From positions 1,178,001-1,242,000 of the forward strand of contig OZ241336.1 in assembly GCA_965200115.1 (NCBI GenBank): a stretch of DNA of 64,000 bases, in the 5' to 3' direction. The stretch's first letter is position 1; each line of letters begins with the position of its first letter. Source of the DNA: JAPOUP01 sp026708635. GTDB lineage: Bacteria > Pseudomonadota > Alphaproteobacteria > Rhodobacterales > Rhodobacteraceae. Below, in pieces: positions 7,328-17,383 of the stretch. The notes beneath the pieces are model-generated. The model was not told the origin of the DNA. It searched no databases and worked only from the letters and a program-made list of their open reading frames with translations. The translations under genes were made by a program, and so were the position numbers.

Positions 7328-9763
7328 TCAGGGAGTCTCTCCCGCTACATCGCCGTCCGTGATATCCGGATCGATCTCCGGGCCGTCCTTCAATGTTAAA
7401 GGCTCCGTCCGGTCACGCGCTACCGCTCCGGGGGCGGCGGCGCCCGTTCCACGCAATGACTCCGGATTTCTCAGCCAGATGTCACGCTGCGCGAATGGGA
7501 TCTCAATTCCTTCCTCGGCAAATCTCTCGGCGATGCGATGATTAAGCTCCGACAGGACCGCCAGTGACTGGTTGACGTCGCTCAGAACCGCCCTGACGCG
7601 GAAGTCAAGACTGTCAGCGCCGAAGCCCAGAAAGTCCACGCCCGGTTCGGGATCGTCGGTCACCACCGGATGCCCGGAGGCGATTTCGTAAAGGATACCG
7701 GCAACCCTGCGGGTGTCGGTGCCGTATGCGACTCCCACCGTCAACTTTATTCTCCCGACCGTGTTGCCGCGGGTCCAGTTGGTCACCGAACCCGATATGA
7801 AATCACCGTTCGGTACGATAACGTCGGTTCGGTCAAATGTCTGGATCAGCGTCGATCTGACCGAAACCTTCTTTACGATGCCAACATGCTCACCGACCTG
7901 GATCCAGTCCCCCTCCGAAACAGGCCTCTCGATCAGGAGTATAATGCCCGAAACGAAATTCTGGACGATGTTCTGAAGGCCAAAGCCAATGCCGATCGAC
8001 AGCGCGCCGGCGACAAAGGCGACCGAACTGAGATTTATTCCCGCCGCCGTCGTCGCCAGCACCAAGGCGAGGAATATGCCCACATACCCGATGCCCGAAA
8101 CAATGGCTACCTGTCCGCCCGGATCGATCCGGGTCTTGGGCAGGACATTGCCGCGCAGCGCGGTCTGCACGACGCGGGTCACCAACACGAACGCGGTGAA
8201 GACAATGGCAAACGAAAGTATATTCTCCGGCGCGATCCGCACGTCACCCAGCGTGAAGCCTTCGCGGATCCTCGCCCAGAGTTCCGTCAGATCCGCGACT
8301 CGGGCACCCCAGATCAGCGCAAGCACCGGTAGGGACGCCAAGGCCAGCGCCAATCCCAGGAGGGTTGGGATCAATGCCGAGCGAGCGGTACTATCGTCAA
8401 GGCCAAACGCCAGCCCGTATAGTTCGTGCACGATGCCATTCAGCAGATACAGCAGAGCGAGAAGGGCCAGCGTGAATCCGGTTGCCACCAAAAGATACAG
8501 GCCGGCATTGATATAACCGATCGCGGAAAGAAGCAGGCCGAGCGCCGCCAGGATGGTCAGTGAACGCCCCAGAACACCCAGCCAGCGAGCCGTCTGGGCA
8601 TCCGGATTCTCCTCGCCTCTCGTGATCGAATAGGATCGCATCGAGCGACCGATGGGCAGGAGTGAAAAAGCCGCGACCGCGGCCACGGGAAACAGCAGAG
8701 CGGCGGTGCTCGCGTCCGGATAACCATCGTATTCGGCCAATGCCTCCAACAAGGCGGCAAGGCCCACCATTGACCCTAGCGAAACCGCCGACCGCCGTAA
8801 CGTCACACCCCGCCACGCCCCATGCGGAACAGGCGGGGAGCCATCGGCGTGTTCGGGAAGGACCCTGGCAAGCCAATAGGCGCCAAAGGAGCATAAACCG
8901 ATAAATGGCACGAATTTGGCGACGAGCACCCCACGGGCACCAAGCAGGCCGGAAGCCTCAATCGCCCATTCCAGCAGAAAGATTCCCGACAGCGGAATGG
9001 CGAACTCACCGAACGAAACCGCGAAATCCACGAGTCGACGCGACCCATCCGTGACCCGGTGCTGAACCCGCTCCATGGCGCGGCGCAGAAAGGCCCGGCC
9101 CCGAACCAACAGCAGGGCGGAAATGACCAAAAGAAGGATATTGCGCGGCAAACCGTCGATAAACAGGCGAAACCTGAGGTCCGAGCTCCAGCTTTCGTCA
9201 AACTCGGCGCCGATAGCACTTAACGAGCCCGCGAGATCGTCAAAAGCCGGACCCCAGTGAGCCGGATTCAGCGGAAACGGATCCTTGCGCAACAGCCTGT
9301 CCGCGCGACGGTCGCGAATGATCGCGTCTATCTCTCCAGCCAGACCGTCAGCCTCCGCAAAGGCAAGCTCCGCGGCCCTTACAGGTGCCTCCGCCAGGGC
9401 CAGGCGTTCCGCCAGATCCGCCCTTCGCCCGGCGATCCCTTCCGGCTCGGCCTCACCGGATTCGGGAGGTGGCCCAAGTGCCTCCAGCTGCGCGGCGAGG
9501 GTTTCGATACGGACCTCATTGGCATCCAGATCCTCCAGAAAGCTTTCTCGCCAGAAGACGACTTCCTCGCGCAGGGCCTCAAACGCGCGATCCGATGCGC
9601 GGCCGGCGTCAATCGCCGCCGCGGCGCGTTCGGCGACCGTATCCCAAGTCTGGTAGTCGATCTCCCGCTGCGGTTCCTGCGCCAGAGAGCCGGAATAGGC
9701 CGCCGCCGCCAGCAGGAACGCCGCGAGTGCTGCGGGGAAACGCACCCGACTAGCTTTCCTCAT
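7328..9763 (-). CDS. Large mechanosensitive channel (DUF3772 + MscS)
   Basis: This inner-membrane channel opens under membrane tension to release solutes during hypo-osmotic shock. It has a signal peptide (FPAALAAFLLAAAAYSGSLA), a periplasmic coiled-coil region corresponding to DUF3772 (about residues 30-190), many transmembrane helices, and the MscS core near the C-terminus: the pore helix region with GIGFGLQNIVQNFVSGIILL and the beta domain with GDWIQVGEHVGIVKKV and VPNGDFISG. An ATG at 9787 would extend it by eight residues; I prefer 9763 because it begins directly at a canonical signal peptide. The start overlaps the end of cysK by 14 bp, suggesting co-transcription, an arrangement common in Rhodobacterales. 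Confidence 0.9.
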   Translation of the reverse strand: MRKASRVRFPAALAAFLLAAAAYSGSLAQEPQREIDYQTWDTVAERAAAAIDAGRASDRAFEALREEVVFWRESFLEDLDANEVRIETLAAQLEALGPPPESGEAEPEGIAGRRADLAERLALAEAPVRAAELAFAEADGLAGEIDAIIRDRRADRLLRKDPFPLNPAHWGPAFDDLAGSLSAIGAEFDESWSSDLRFRLFIDGLPRNILLLVISALLLVRGRAFLRRAMERVQHRVTDGSRRLVDFAVSFGEFAIPLSGIFLLEWAIEASGLLGARGVLVAKFVPFIGLCSFGAYWLARVLPEHADGSPPVPHGAWRGVTLRRSAVSLGSMVGLAALLEALAEYDGYPDASTAALLFPVAAVAAFSLLPIGRSMRSYSITRGEENPDAQTARWLGVLGRSLTILAALGLLLSAIGYINAGLYLLVATGFTLALLALLYLLNGIVHELYGLAFGLDDSTARSALIPTLLGLALALASLPVLALIWGARVADLTELWARIREGFTLGDVRIAPENILSFAIVFTAFVLVTRVVQTALRGNVLPKTRIDPGGQVAIVSGIGYVGIFLALVLATTAAGINLSSVAFVAGALSIGIGFGLQNIVQNFVSGIILLIERPVSEGDWIQVGEHVGIVKKVSVRSTLIQTFDRTDVIVPNGDFISGSVTNWTRGNTVGRIKLTVGVAYGTDTRRVAGILYEIASGHPVVTDDPEPGVDFLGFGADSLDFRVRAVLSDVNQSLAVLSELNHRIAERFAEEGIEIPFAQRDIWLRNPESLRGTGAAAPGAVARDRTEPLTLKDGPEIDPDITDGDVAGETP

Positions 9764-10784
9764 AGACGGTGGGAAGAATGCGGCCACTTCCTGAAAGCCA
9801 GTCCGGTACGGGTAAATTTCTTTGCCGGAGGAATGAGGGACTGAACAGCTTTGATTGATAGCGGGTACCGTAGTCGCAAAGTATCGTCACGACAGTCTTG
9901 CCGCGTCCAAGCTCACGCGCCATCCTCATCGCGCCAGCGACGTTGATTCCCGTTGAGCCGCCCATGCAGAGACCCTCAGTGCGAAGCAGGTCATTCACCA
10001 CCGGCAATGCCTCATCATCGGGCACCTGGCACAGAAAGTCCGGCGAGTAGCCCTCCAGGTTTGCGGTGATCCGTCCCTGTCCGATCCCTTCAGTGACGGA
10101 ACTGCCTTCCGGCTTGGCCTCACCCTCCCTGTACAGGCTGAAAATGCCTGAACCCATCGGATCGGCGATGCCACAGGTAACGCCCTTCGGCTGCAGCGCC
10201 ATGCCCACGCCGGCCGCCGTCCCACCTGTGCCGACCGAACAGATAAAGCCATCAAGCCCGCCATCGAGTTGTTTCCATATTTCAGGGCCGGTCGTCTCGA
10301 TATGCGCCCGCCGGTTAGCGGTGTTGTCGAACTGGTTCGCCCAGATCGCACCTCCCGGTTCGGATTTGGCGAGCCTTGCCGCAAGTCGTCCGGAATATTT
10401 CACGTAATTGTTCGGATCCCTGTAAGGCACCGCGGGCACCTCAACCAGATCGGCGCCCGCAAGCCGGATCATGTCCTTCTTTTCCTGGCTCTGCGTGTCC
10501 GGAATGACGATCACCGACCTGAATCCCATCGCGGCGCCGACCAGCGCGATGCCGATACCGGTATTGCCGGCCGTGCCTTCCACAATCGTTCCGCCGGGCT
10601 TCAGATCCCCCCGGGCGATAGCGTCCCTGATGATGTAAAGCGCGGCGCGGTCCTTGACCGACTGACCCGGATTCATGAACTCAGCCTTTCCGTAGATTTC
10701 GCATCCGGTGGCTTCCGAGGCGGTCCTCAGTCGGATTAGCGGCGTCTTACCCACCGCATCGGGTAGATCCCGATAAACCTGCAT
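9750..10784 (-). CDS. cysK: Cysteine synthase A (O-acetylserine sulfhydrylase)
   Basis: It converts O-acetylserine and sulfide to cysteine, using pyridoxal phosphate in the cytoplasm. The PLP lysine is K44 in NPGQSVKDRAA; the substrate loop EGTAGNTGIGIA and the phosphate-binding GTGGTAAG loop are both present. At 344 residues it is slightly longer than typical CysK (about 310-320) because of a C-terminal tail (FLRQRNLPVPDWL), as in many alphaproteobacterial paralogues. It is the first gene of a probable two-gene unit with the downstream channel. Confidence 0.93.
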   Translation of the reverse strand: MQVYRDLPDAVGKTPLIRLRTASEATGCEIYGKAEFMNPGQSVKDRAALYIIRDAIARGDLKPGGTIVEGTAGNTGIGIALVGAAMGFRSVIVIPDTQSQEKKDMIRLAGADLVEVPAVPYRDPNNYVKYSGRLAARLAKSEPGGAIWANQFDNTANRRAHIETTGPEIWKQLDGGLDGFICSVGTGGTAAGVGMALQPKGVTCGIADPMGSGIFSLYREGEAKPEGSSVTEGIGQGRITANLEGYSPDFLCQVPDDEALPVVNDLLRTEGLCMGGSTGINVAGAMRMARELGRGKTVVTILCDYGTRYQSKLFSPSFLRQRNLPVPDWLSGSGRILPTVYEES

Positions 10785-11170
10785 CGCCGCTCCTCTCTCA
10801 CCGGAACTACCGCGCTATCGCCTTTGTCTAAGTCGCGGTCCGTGAAAACTCAAGAGTCCGGCCAGGTGAGGGATGCGGGCTCCGGACGCATTTCCTATCG
10901 GTACGCCCCCTGCGACGATCATTGTCGGCAATTCGCACTCTTTCGGCAACAGCCGCATCAACGGAAGCATTGACGGATATCCAGCCCAACGGTCAGGTTG
11001 CCGCAATGACTGTTCCGAAACGGTTCGGACCTGACGGAAGATCCGGACGTGGTGCTGATTAAGAGCCGCGCATGGCAAAGGCCTTGCTCCGGGCCCAACG
11101 GAGCCGAGGAACGCGTTGACGCAAAGCCCGGAAAACGGCAAGTGAGGCCAAAAGGTGGAATCGTCCCCAA
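10785..11170. other. Intergenic between divergent genes
   Basis: This stretch separates cysK (minus) from the glutamine amidotransferase (plus) and should hold both promoters. Frames on either strand are Arg/Pro-rich and have no ribosome sites; no remnant was recognised. Confidence 0.6.
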
Positions 11171-11908
11171 ATGAAGAAACCATTCCTGATCCTGCAGCTC
11201 AGACCGGAACCTGAGGCGTCTGACAGTGAGTATGAGGCCATTCTGGAGAAAGGCGGCCTGACATCGGGGCTTGCCAGGCGAATCCGACTTGACCGCGAAC
11301 CGGTACCCACCGAACCTCCGCTTGATGGCTTCGCAGGCGTCATCGTAGGCGGCGGGCCCGGCTGCGTCAGCGACCCACCGGAAGCCAAGTCACCGGATGA
11401 AGCCAGAACCGAAGCGGCGGTGATGGCGATGATGCCGGAGATAACCGGCCGCGACCTGCCCTTTCTCGGCTGCTGTTACGGCATTGGCATCCTCGCCCGG
11501 CATCTTGGCGGATCCGTATCCAAGGAGCGGTACTCCGAACCCGTCGGCCCGTCGGTCTGTTCGCTCACCGACGAAGGACGCGACGACCCGCTACTCTCGG
11601 AGTGTCCTCCGAAATTCAGTGCCTTCGTGGGCCACAAGGAGGCCGTACAGTCCCTGCCAACGGGCGCGGTCCATCTCGTGAGATCCGAACCCTGCCCATA
11701 TCAAATGATCCGCTACGGAAAGAACGTTTATGCCACACAGTTTCATCCGGAAGCCGACGCGGCTGAAATCGAGCTGAGAATCCGGATCTACAGGAGGCAT
11801 GGATATTTCCCGCCGGAGGACGCGGACCGTCTGATCGATCTGTGTCACGCGGTCGATGCGCCGGTGCCCGGCTCCATACTGCGCCGGTTCGTGGAAATCT
11901 ACGGCTGA
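11171..11908 (+). CDS. Class I glutamine amidotransferase
   Basis: The 245-residue protein has the triad of class I glutaminases: nucleophile C102 in FLGCCYGIG, and H192 and E194 in FHPEAD. It hydrolyses glutamine or a gamma-glutamyl compound. No synthetase domain is fused and no partner such as guaA is adjacent. It most resembles the stand-alone GuaA-N-like amidotransferases that act in gamma-glutamyl or amine catabolism. It is convergent with a methylated-amine dehydrogenase-like gene, which would fit a role in amine use; that link is inference. Confidence 0.85.
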   Translation: MKKPFLILQLRPEPEASDSEYEAILEKGGLTSGLARRIRLDREPVPTEPPLDGFAGVIVGGGPGCVSDPPEAKSPDEARTEAAVMAMMPEITGRDLPFLGCCYGIGILARHLGGSVSKERYSEPVGPSVCSLTDEGRDDPLLSECPPKFSAFVGHKEAVQSLPTGAVHLVRSEPCPYQMIRYGKNVYATQFHPEADAAEIELRIRIYRRHGYFPPEDADRLIDLCHAVDAPVPGSILRRFVEIYG

Positions 11909-11943
11909 ATCACCCGTTGCCGCCACACGGTCCGGCCGTCGGT

Positions 11944-14388
11944 TCAGACACGGATTCTCTCGGACTTCGGATCGTAAAGCGGACGCAGGGACGCGCTGGC
12001 CCTCACACGCATCCCCGCCACCTCGATCTCGTAGGATGACGCCAGAACATCCGCGGCCGCCTCGCCCCGGCAGGGCACGTATCCCATACCCACCGCCGCT
12101 CCGAGCGCGTGGCCGTAATTTCCGGAACTGAGGTAGCCGACGTATTCGCCGTCACGGATGACGGGCTCGTTATGGAAGAGCAGGGGCTCGGGGTCATCAA
12201 GAACGAACTGGACCAGGCGTCTGGACAGTCCCTCGTCCCTTTTCCGCAGAACGGCGTCACGACCGACGAACTCCCGTTTGTCCACCTTGACTGCGAAGCC
12301 AAGACCGGCTTCCAGCACATGGTCCTCGCATGTAATGTCGTGCCCGAAATGCCGGTACGCTTTCTCGATCCGGCAGGAATCCATCATGTGCATACCACAG
12401 AGCCTGGCGCCCATGGACTGACCCGCGGTCCAGATCGTCTCGAAAGCGTGGCAAGCCATGTCGGAGGGAACGTAGAGCTCCCATCCCAGCTCCCCGACAT
12501 AGGTGATCCTATGCGCCCTCGCCACAGCCATTCCAAGTTCGATTTCCCGCATCGTCCCGAAAGGATGGAACGCGCTGGAGAAATCCGACGGGCTGACCTC
12601 CCGCATAAGCGCTCGCGCCGAAGGTCCCATCACCGCCAGAACCGCCTCGCCCGCGGTGACGTCCGTAACCGTCACGCGCCGGTCACCGAGTTTACGGCGC
12701 AACCATGTCTCGTCGGCCAGTCGCGTCGCGGCAGGAGTGACGACCATATAGGCCGTCTCGGACAGTCGGGTAACCGTGACATCCGCCTCGATACCGCCCA
12801 GGGCATTCAGGAACTGGGTGTAAACGATCTTTCGCTCGGGCACCGAGAGGTCGTTCGCGCAGACAAGGTTCAGGAAATCCTCTGAATCCGGGCCCTCCAC
12901 ACGAAGCTTCCCGAAGGACGACATGTCGTAAATTCCGACGTTCCCGCGCACGGCCATGTGCTCACGCGCGCTGTTATCGAACCAGTTCTGCCTTTTCCAG
13001 CCATAGCGGTATTCGCGGTCCTGCCCCTCCTCGGCAAACCAGTTGGCCCGTTCCCATCCCGCGACCTCGCCAAACACGGCGCCGTATGCCTGTAGTTGCC
13101 CGTGGAATGGCGTGCGACGCACTCCCCGCGCGGTTTCCTTCTGGCGGTAGGGCCAATGATCGGCGTAGAGCAGCCCCAGGGTCTCGCGTGAGCGTTCCGC
13201 GAGATATCGGCGGTTTCCCTGGAACGGCTGCATGCGCCCGATATCCACATCCCCCAGATCGAACGGTCGGTCACCCGTCTCCATCCAATGGGCCAGCGCC
13301 ATGCCCGCGCCGCCCGCCGACTGTATGCCTACCGAGTTGAACCCGGCGGCGACCCAGACGTTGTCCATTTCCGGACAAAGACCAAGGTGGTAGGCGTCGT
13401 CAGGCGTGAAACTCTCCGGACCGTTGAAGAATGTGTGAATGCCGACGCTTCCCAGCATCGGCATCCTATTGACCGCGAGTTCAAGGATCGGCTCGAAGTG
13501 GTCCAGATCCTCGGGAAGCTGGCCGAACTCGAAATCTTCGGGAATTCCGTCAAGACCCCATGGTTTGGCCCGCCGCTCGAACGCGCCGAGCAGAAGCTTT
13601 CCGGCATCCTCCTTATAGTAGGCGCATTCGTCCGGCACGCGAAGCACCGGCAGGCGTGAAAGTCCCTCTATCGGCTCGCTGACGATGTAAAAGTGCTCGC
13701 AGGCCTGCAGCGGAACATTCGTGTTCATCATCCGCCCGACCTCATGGCCCCACAGGCCGGAGCAGTTCACGACATGCTCGCAGTTTACCGTGCCGCTCGC
13801 TCCCGCGCCGCCGCTCCACCGTACGCCCGTGATCCGCCGTCCTTCCCGTATCACCCCGGTCGCGCCGGTATTCTCGAATATCCCCACTCCCCGTCGCCGC
13901 GCGCCCTTCGCCAGCGCCAGCGCGATGTTCGACGGGTCGCCCTGACCGTCTTTCGCCAGATACACGCCCGCTTTGACGTCCGCGACATTCAGGTGGGGAT
14001 ACCGCTCCTTGACCTCTTCCGGGCTGATTTCGTCAACTTCGACACCGAACGCGCGCGCCATGGACGCCTGACGGAAGATTTCCTCCCTCCTTTCCTCGGT
14101 CAGCGCCACGGTGATTGAGCCCACACGGATGAATCCGGTGGCGATTCCCGTCTCCCCCTCCAGCGCGCCATAGAGTTCCTGGCTGTATTTCGCGAGCCGC
14201 GTCATGTTCGCCGTGGCCCGAAGCTGCGCGATCAATCCCGCCGCGTGCCATGTGGTGCCGCTTGTCAGCCTGCGGCGCTCCAGAAGAACGATGTCCCGCC
14301 AGCCCTCTTTCGCGAGATGGTAGGCGACCGAACAGCCGACGACTCCCCCACCGACAATGACGGCCCGGGCATGGGAGGGAACGCTCAT
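11944..14388 (-). CDS. FAD/GcvT-domain dehydrogenase (dimethylglycine/sarcosine type)
   Basis: The 814-residue protein combines an N-terminal DAO-type FAD domain (GGGVVG at 13-18) with a C-terminal GcvT-like folate domain ending in a GcvT C-barrel. The TSGTTWHAAG motif (H48) is the site of covalent flavin attachment in mammalian dimethylglycine and sarcosine dehydrogenases. Such enzymes demethylate N-methylated amino acids and pass the one-carbon unit to tetrahydrofolate. The frame is open upstream to 14535, but ATG 14388 overlaps the TGA of the preceding PNPOx-like gene (ATGA) and gives the normal family N-terminus. The exact substrate cannot be told from sequence. Confidence 0.88.
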   Translation of the reverse strand: MSVPSHARAVIVGGGVVGCSVAYHLAKEGWRDIVLLERRRLTSGTTWHAAGLIAQLRATANMTRLAKYSQELYGALEGETGIATGFIRVGSITVALTEERREEIFRQASMARAFGVEVDEISPEEVKERYPHLNVADVKAGVYLAKDGQGDPSNIALALAKGARRRGVGIFENTGATGVIREGRRITGVRWSGGAGASGTVNCEHVVNCSGLWGHEVGRMMNTNVPLQACEHFYIVSEPIEGLSRLPVLRVPDECAYYKEDAGKLLLGAFERRAKPWGLDGIPEDFEFGQLPEDLDHFEPILELAVNRMPMLGSVGIHTFFNGPESFTPDDAYHLGLCPEMDNVWVAAGFNSVGIQSAGGAGMALAHWMETGDRPFDLGDVDIGRMQPFQGNRRYLAERSRETLGLLYADHWPYRQKETARGVRRTPFHGQLQAYGAVFGEVAGWERANWFAEEGQDREYRYGWKRQNWFDNSAREHMAVRGNVGIYDMSSFGKLRVEGPDSEDFLNLVCANDLSVPERKIVYTQFLNALGGIEADVTVTRLSETAYMVVTPAATRLADETWLRRKLGDRRVTVTDVTAGEAVLAVMGPSARALMREVSPSDFSSAFHPFGTMREIELGMAVARAHRITYVGELGWELYVPSDMACHAFETIWTAGQSMGARLCGMHMMDSCRIEKAYRHFGHDITCEDHVLEAGLGFAVKVDKREFVGRDAVLRKRDEGLSRRLVQFVLDDPEPLLFHNEPVIRDGEYVGYLSSGNYGHALGAAVGMGYVPCRGEAAADVLASSYEIEVAGMRVRASASLRPLYDPKSERIRV

Positions 14389-14843
14389 GGATACATCTCC
14401 GCGAATTTGCCTTTGTAGAGCGCGATCATCTCCCGTTCGCTCGCGCCGTCGTCGTATGGAGGCGTCGTAAGCGGCCGAACCTCGTCGACCGGGATTTTGA
14501 CGATCACGTTGACGCGACCGGCCAGCCCACCCCACTGTGCCTCGAATTCGGGAAACAGGGAATCGAACTCCGCCGTGCCCCGACGCACGAGCGCCGCCCG
14601 CCCGCGGATACGGACGCCTTTCCGGGTGAACTGATCGACGAAATTGACCTCGAGTTCCGGGTTTGACGTCAGGTTAGCGAGGGTCCGCGGAGAGCGAATC
14701 TCGCCAAACGCTATGGTTTCACCGTCAACCACGATGAACGTGCCTTTCGGCGATAGGTTGGGCCGTCCATCCGGCGTCACCGTAGCCACGAATCCGAGCC
14801 TCCATCGCTGGATGCAGCGGACGGCTGACATAGGCAGTTTCAT
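14385..14843 (-). CDS. Pyridoxamine 5'-phosphate oxidase-fold flavoprotein
   Basis: The protein (152 residues from ATG 14843) has the split-barrel PNPOx core: FVATVTPDGRPNLSPKGTF, followed by FGEIRSPRTLANLTSNPELE and GVRIRGRAAL. It probably binds FMN or F420-like flavin. An upstream ATG at 14906 exists, but GAGGACGTTGCG directly precedes 14843, so I place the start there. It lies between two FAD/GcvT enzymes, overlapping the downstream one by ATGA, so it is likely co-expressed with methylated-amine catabolism. A true pdxH role is unlikely because the substrate-binding C-terminus is absent. Confidence 0.8.
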   Translation of the reverse strand: MKLPMSAVRCIQRWRLGFVATVTPDGRPNLSPKGTFIVVDGETIAFGEIRSPRTLANLTSNPELEVNFVDQFTRKGVRIRGRAALVRRGTAEFDSLFPEFEAQWGGLAGRVNVIVKIPVDEVRPLTTPPYDDGASEREMIALYKGKFAEMYP

Positions 14844-14935
14844 CGCAACGTCCTCCCGTTTGGCTTTGACACCCTTCCGGTCCCGCGTCGCCTTACGCGG
14901 TCTCAACAGGGTGGATCAGGCAAGCGGACCGTCCC

Positions 14936-17383
14936 CTAGGCCCGAATCCTCTCGTTATCCGGGTCCCAGAGCGGCCGGTCCGCCTGAACGGTCGCCGGAT
15001 AGCGTTTACCGAATATCTCCACTTCCAGCCGCCGTCCCCTCTTCACGCGGTCGGACTGGATAACCGTCAATCCGATACAGGCGTTGACACGATATCCCCA
15101 GCCGCCGCTCGTTATCTCGCCCACCACCCGGTCACCGTCCCACACCGTCGACATATACGGGGGATCCTGGGCCCCGGCATCGACGACAAGCGTTGCGAAC
15201 CGCCTCTTCGGTCCCCGCCGCCGTTCGTCTAGCAAGGCCGCTTTCCCGGGGAACATCCGCGGCTTGTCAAGTCTGACGAAACGGTCCAGCCCACCCTCCA
15301 GAAGCGAGTAGTCACTGGACAGATCGGCTTTCCATGCCCGATAGCCTTTCTCCAGCCGCAGGCGGTCAAGCGCCCACATTCCGAATGGCCGGCAACCCGA
15401 CTCCATGAGCGCGTCCCAAACCGCAGGGGCGGCGTCGAAACCGCAATGCACTTCCCAACCCAGTTCCCCCGCGAAGGAAACCCTGAGCAGCGCGCAGCGC
15501 CGCCCCGCCAACGTCGCTTCCTGGAAACTCAGCCAACCCCTGGAGAGATCCGCGTCACCGATCGCCGAAAGCGCCTCCCGCGACTTCGGTCCCGTCACCA
15601 GCAGGCATTCACGTTCCGCCGTCCGATCATGGATCTCGATTCCCGGCCGCGCCTTCCGCCGAAGCATTTCTCCGTCGTGCCACTGCGCGGCGGCGGCACC
15701 TATCATCCAGATCCTGCCATCAGGACGTGGAATGACGGTCATTTCGGTAAGTATGCGCCCCCTCGAATCCGGAAAATACGCCAGGCCGACCCTATCAACG
15801 GCTGGCAGCCGGGACGCCGTCAGGGAGTCAAGCCAGTCGTACGCACCCTCCCCCTCCACGACCAAGCGCGTGAATCCGGTAATGGGCAGGATCCCGCAGC
15901 CGTCCCGCACGACCTCACATTCCTCCCTTACACGAACTTCCCAGGGCCCGTTGCGATCCCAAGTCCGCGTCGCCCGCTCGGAGATGTCGTCACCCGGCCC
16001 GGCGAAGTAATTCGCCCGTTCCCAGCCATTGTAGGTTCCGAACACAGCGCCCGACGCCCGGAGCCGCGAATGCAGGCTGGAGAGTTTCCGGTTCCGCCCG
16101 GCGGGCCAAACATGGCGGGGGAAATGCATGGCGTATTCATGGCCATAGACCTCCCTGCCCTTGGCTACGCAGAAGTCCCGGTCGGTATAGTCGGTGTAAC
16201 GACGGGGGTCGAGAGACCAGCAGTCCCACTCGGTCTCACCTTCGGTGATCCACTCGGAGAGAATCTTTCCCGCGCCACCGGCCTGGGCGATGCCGAAAGT
16301 GAACACGCAGGCCTCGAAGGCATTCGATACGCCCGGCATCGGACCGATTAGCGGATTGCCGTCCGGCGTGTAGGGAATGGGCCCGTTGATTACCTTTGAG
16401 ATTCCGGCGGAGCCAAGAATTGGTACCCGGGCCATGGCGTCCTCGACGTATGGTTCCAGCCGTTCCAGATCATCGGGGAAAAGCTGGAACGAGAAGTCAT
16501 CCGGCATCGGATCCTCGGGAGTGATCCAATGCGCCCTGCAGTCGCGCTCGTAAGGCCCCAGATTCAGGCCGAACCTTTCCTGCCGCAGGTAGTAGGACGT
16601 ATCGACGTCACGAAGGAGCGGCAGTTTTTCACGGCCGGTCTCCCCGCACCATTCCTCAAGCGCCGGTATATCCTCGGTGAGGATGTACTGATGGCCCATC
16701 ACCACCATGGGCACGGTGCGTCCTCCATGAGGCCCGAACCACTCGCCAACGCGTTGCGCGTAGTATCCCGCCGCATTCACGACATATTCGCAGCGAACGT
16801 CACCCCGCCCCGTATGCACGATCCATTCCGCCCCGCGGCGGCTGACCCCGGTGACGGGCGTGAACCGAAGGATTTCGGCGCCCAGGTCGCGGGCGCCCTT
16901 CGCCAAAGCCTGGGTTAGCTGCGCCGGATCTATGTCACCGTCATCGGGATCATGGAGCGCGCCTTCCAGGTCATGGGTCTCGATGAAAGGATAGCGCTCA
17001 CGGATTTCCCCAACGCCCATCATACCGACATCCAGCCCCTGATACCGGCCCATTCCGCAGGCGCGCTCGAACTCCATCATCCGTTCGCGGGAGTGAGCCA
17101 GCCGGATCGATCCCGTAACGTGGTAATTCATGGGATAGCCGACCTCATCGGCAAGCCTGCGGTAGAGTTCGGTCGAATACCGCTGCATGTTCATCACCGC
17201 CCAGCCGGTTGAGAACGTGGGCACGTTTCCGGCCGCGTGCCATGTCGAACCGGCCGTCAAATCGTTCCGTTCCAGAAGAACGCAGTCGGTCCATCCCGCC
17301 TTCGCAAGATGGTAAAGCGCGGACACCCCTACCGCACCGCCACCGATAATGACCACGCGTGCGGTTGAACCAAGACCGGCCAT
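14936..17383 (-). CDS. FAD/GcvT-domain dehydrogenase, second copy
   Basis: This is a paralogue of the 11944 gene with the same layout: FAD motif IGGGAVG, a TAGSTWHAAG motif with the potential flavin-linking His, a central substrate domain and a C-terminal GcvT fold (FAGELGWEVHC, GMWALDRLRLEKGYRAWKAD). Of the two possible ATGs, 17389 and 17383, the second is better spaced behind GGGAG. The two proteins are clearly different in sequence, so they probably act on different N-methylated substrates or successive steps such as dimethylglycine to sarcosine to glycine. It is the first gene of a three-gene unit with the PNPOx-fold protein and the other dehydrogenase. Confidence 0.87.
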   Translation of the reverse strand: MAGLGSTARVVIIGGGAVGVSALYHLAKAGWTDCVLLERNDLTAGSTWHAAGNVPTFSTGWAVMNMQRYSTELYRRLADEVGYPMNYHVTGSIRLAHSRERMMEFERACGMGRYQGLDVGMMGVGEIRERYPFIETHDLEGALHDPDDGDIDPAQLTQALAKGARDLGAEILRFTPVTGVSRRGAEWIVHTGRGDVRCEYVVNAAGYYAQRVGEWFGPHGGRTVPMVVMGHQYILTEDIPALEEWCGETGREKLPLLRDVDTSYYLRQERFGLNLGPYERDCRAHWITPEDPMPDDFSFQLFPDDLERLEPYVEDAMARVPILGSAGISKVINGPIPYTPDGNPLIGPMPGVSNAFEACVFTFGIAQAGGAGKILSEWITEGETEWDCWSLDPRRYTDYTDRDFCVAKGREVYGHEYAMHFPRHVWPAGRNRKLSSLHSRLRASGAVFGTYNGWERANYFAGPGDDISERATRTWDRNGPWEVRVREECEVVRDGCGILPITGFTRLVVEGEGAYDWLDSLTASRLPAVDRVGLAYFPDSRGRILTEMTVIPRPDGRIWMIGAAAAQWHDGEMLRRKARPGIEIHDRTAERECLLVTGPKSREALSAIGDADLSRGWLSFQEATLAGRRCALLRVSFAGELGWEVHCGFDAAPAVWDALMESGCRPFGMWALDRLRLEKGYRAWKADLSSDYSLLEGGLDRFVRLDKPRMFPGKAALLDERRRGPKRRFATLVVDAGAQDPPYMSTVWDGDRVVGEITSGGWGYRVNACIGLTVIQSDRVKRGRRLEVEIFGKRYPATVQADRPLWDPDNERIRA

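Noticed and set aside
9257..9844. 195-codon plus-strand frame
   Set aside because: Antisense shadow of the MscS channel N-terminus.
14389..14535. N-terminal extension of the first FAD/GcvT enzyme
   Set aside because: It lies inside the PNPOx-fold gene; ATG 14388 with an ATGA overlap gives the normal family start.
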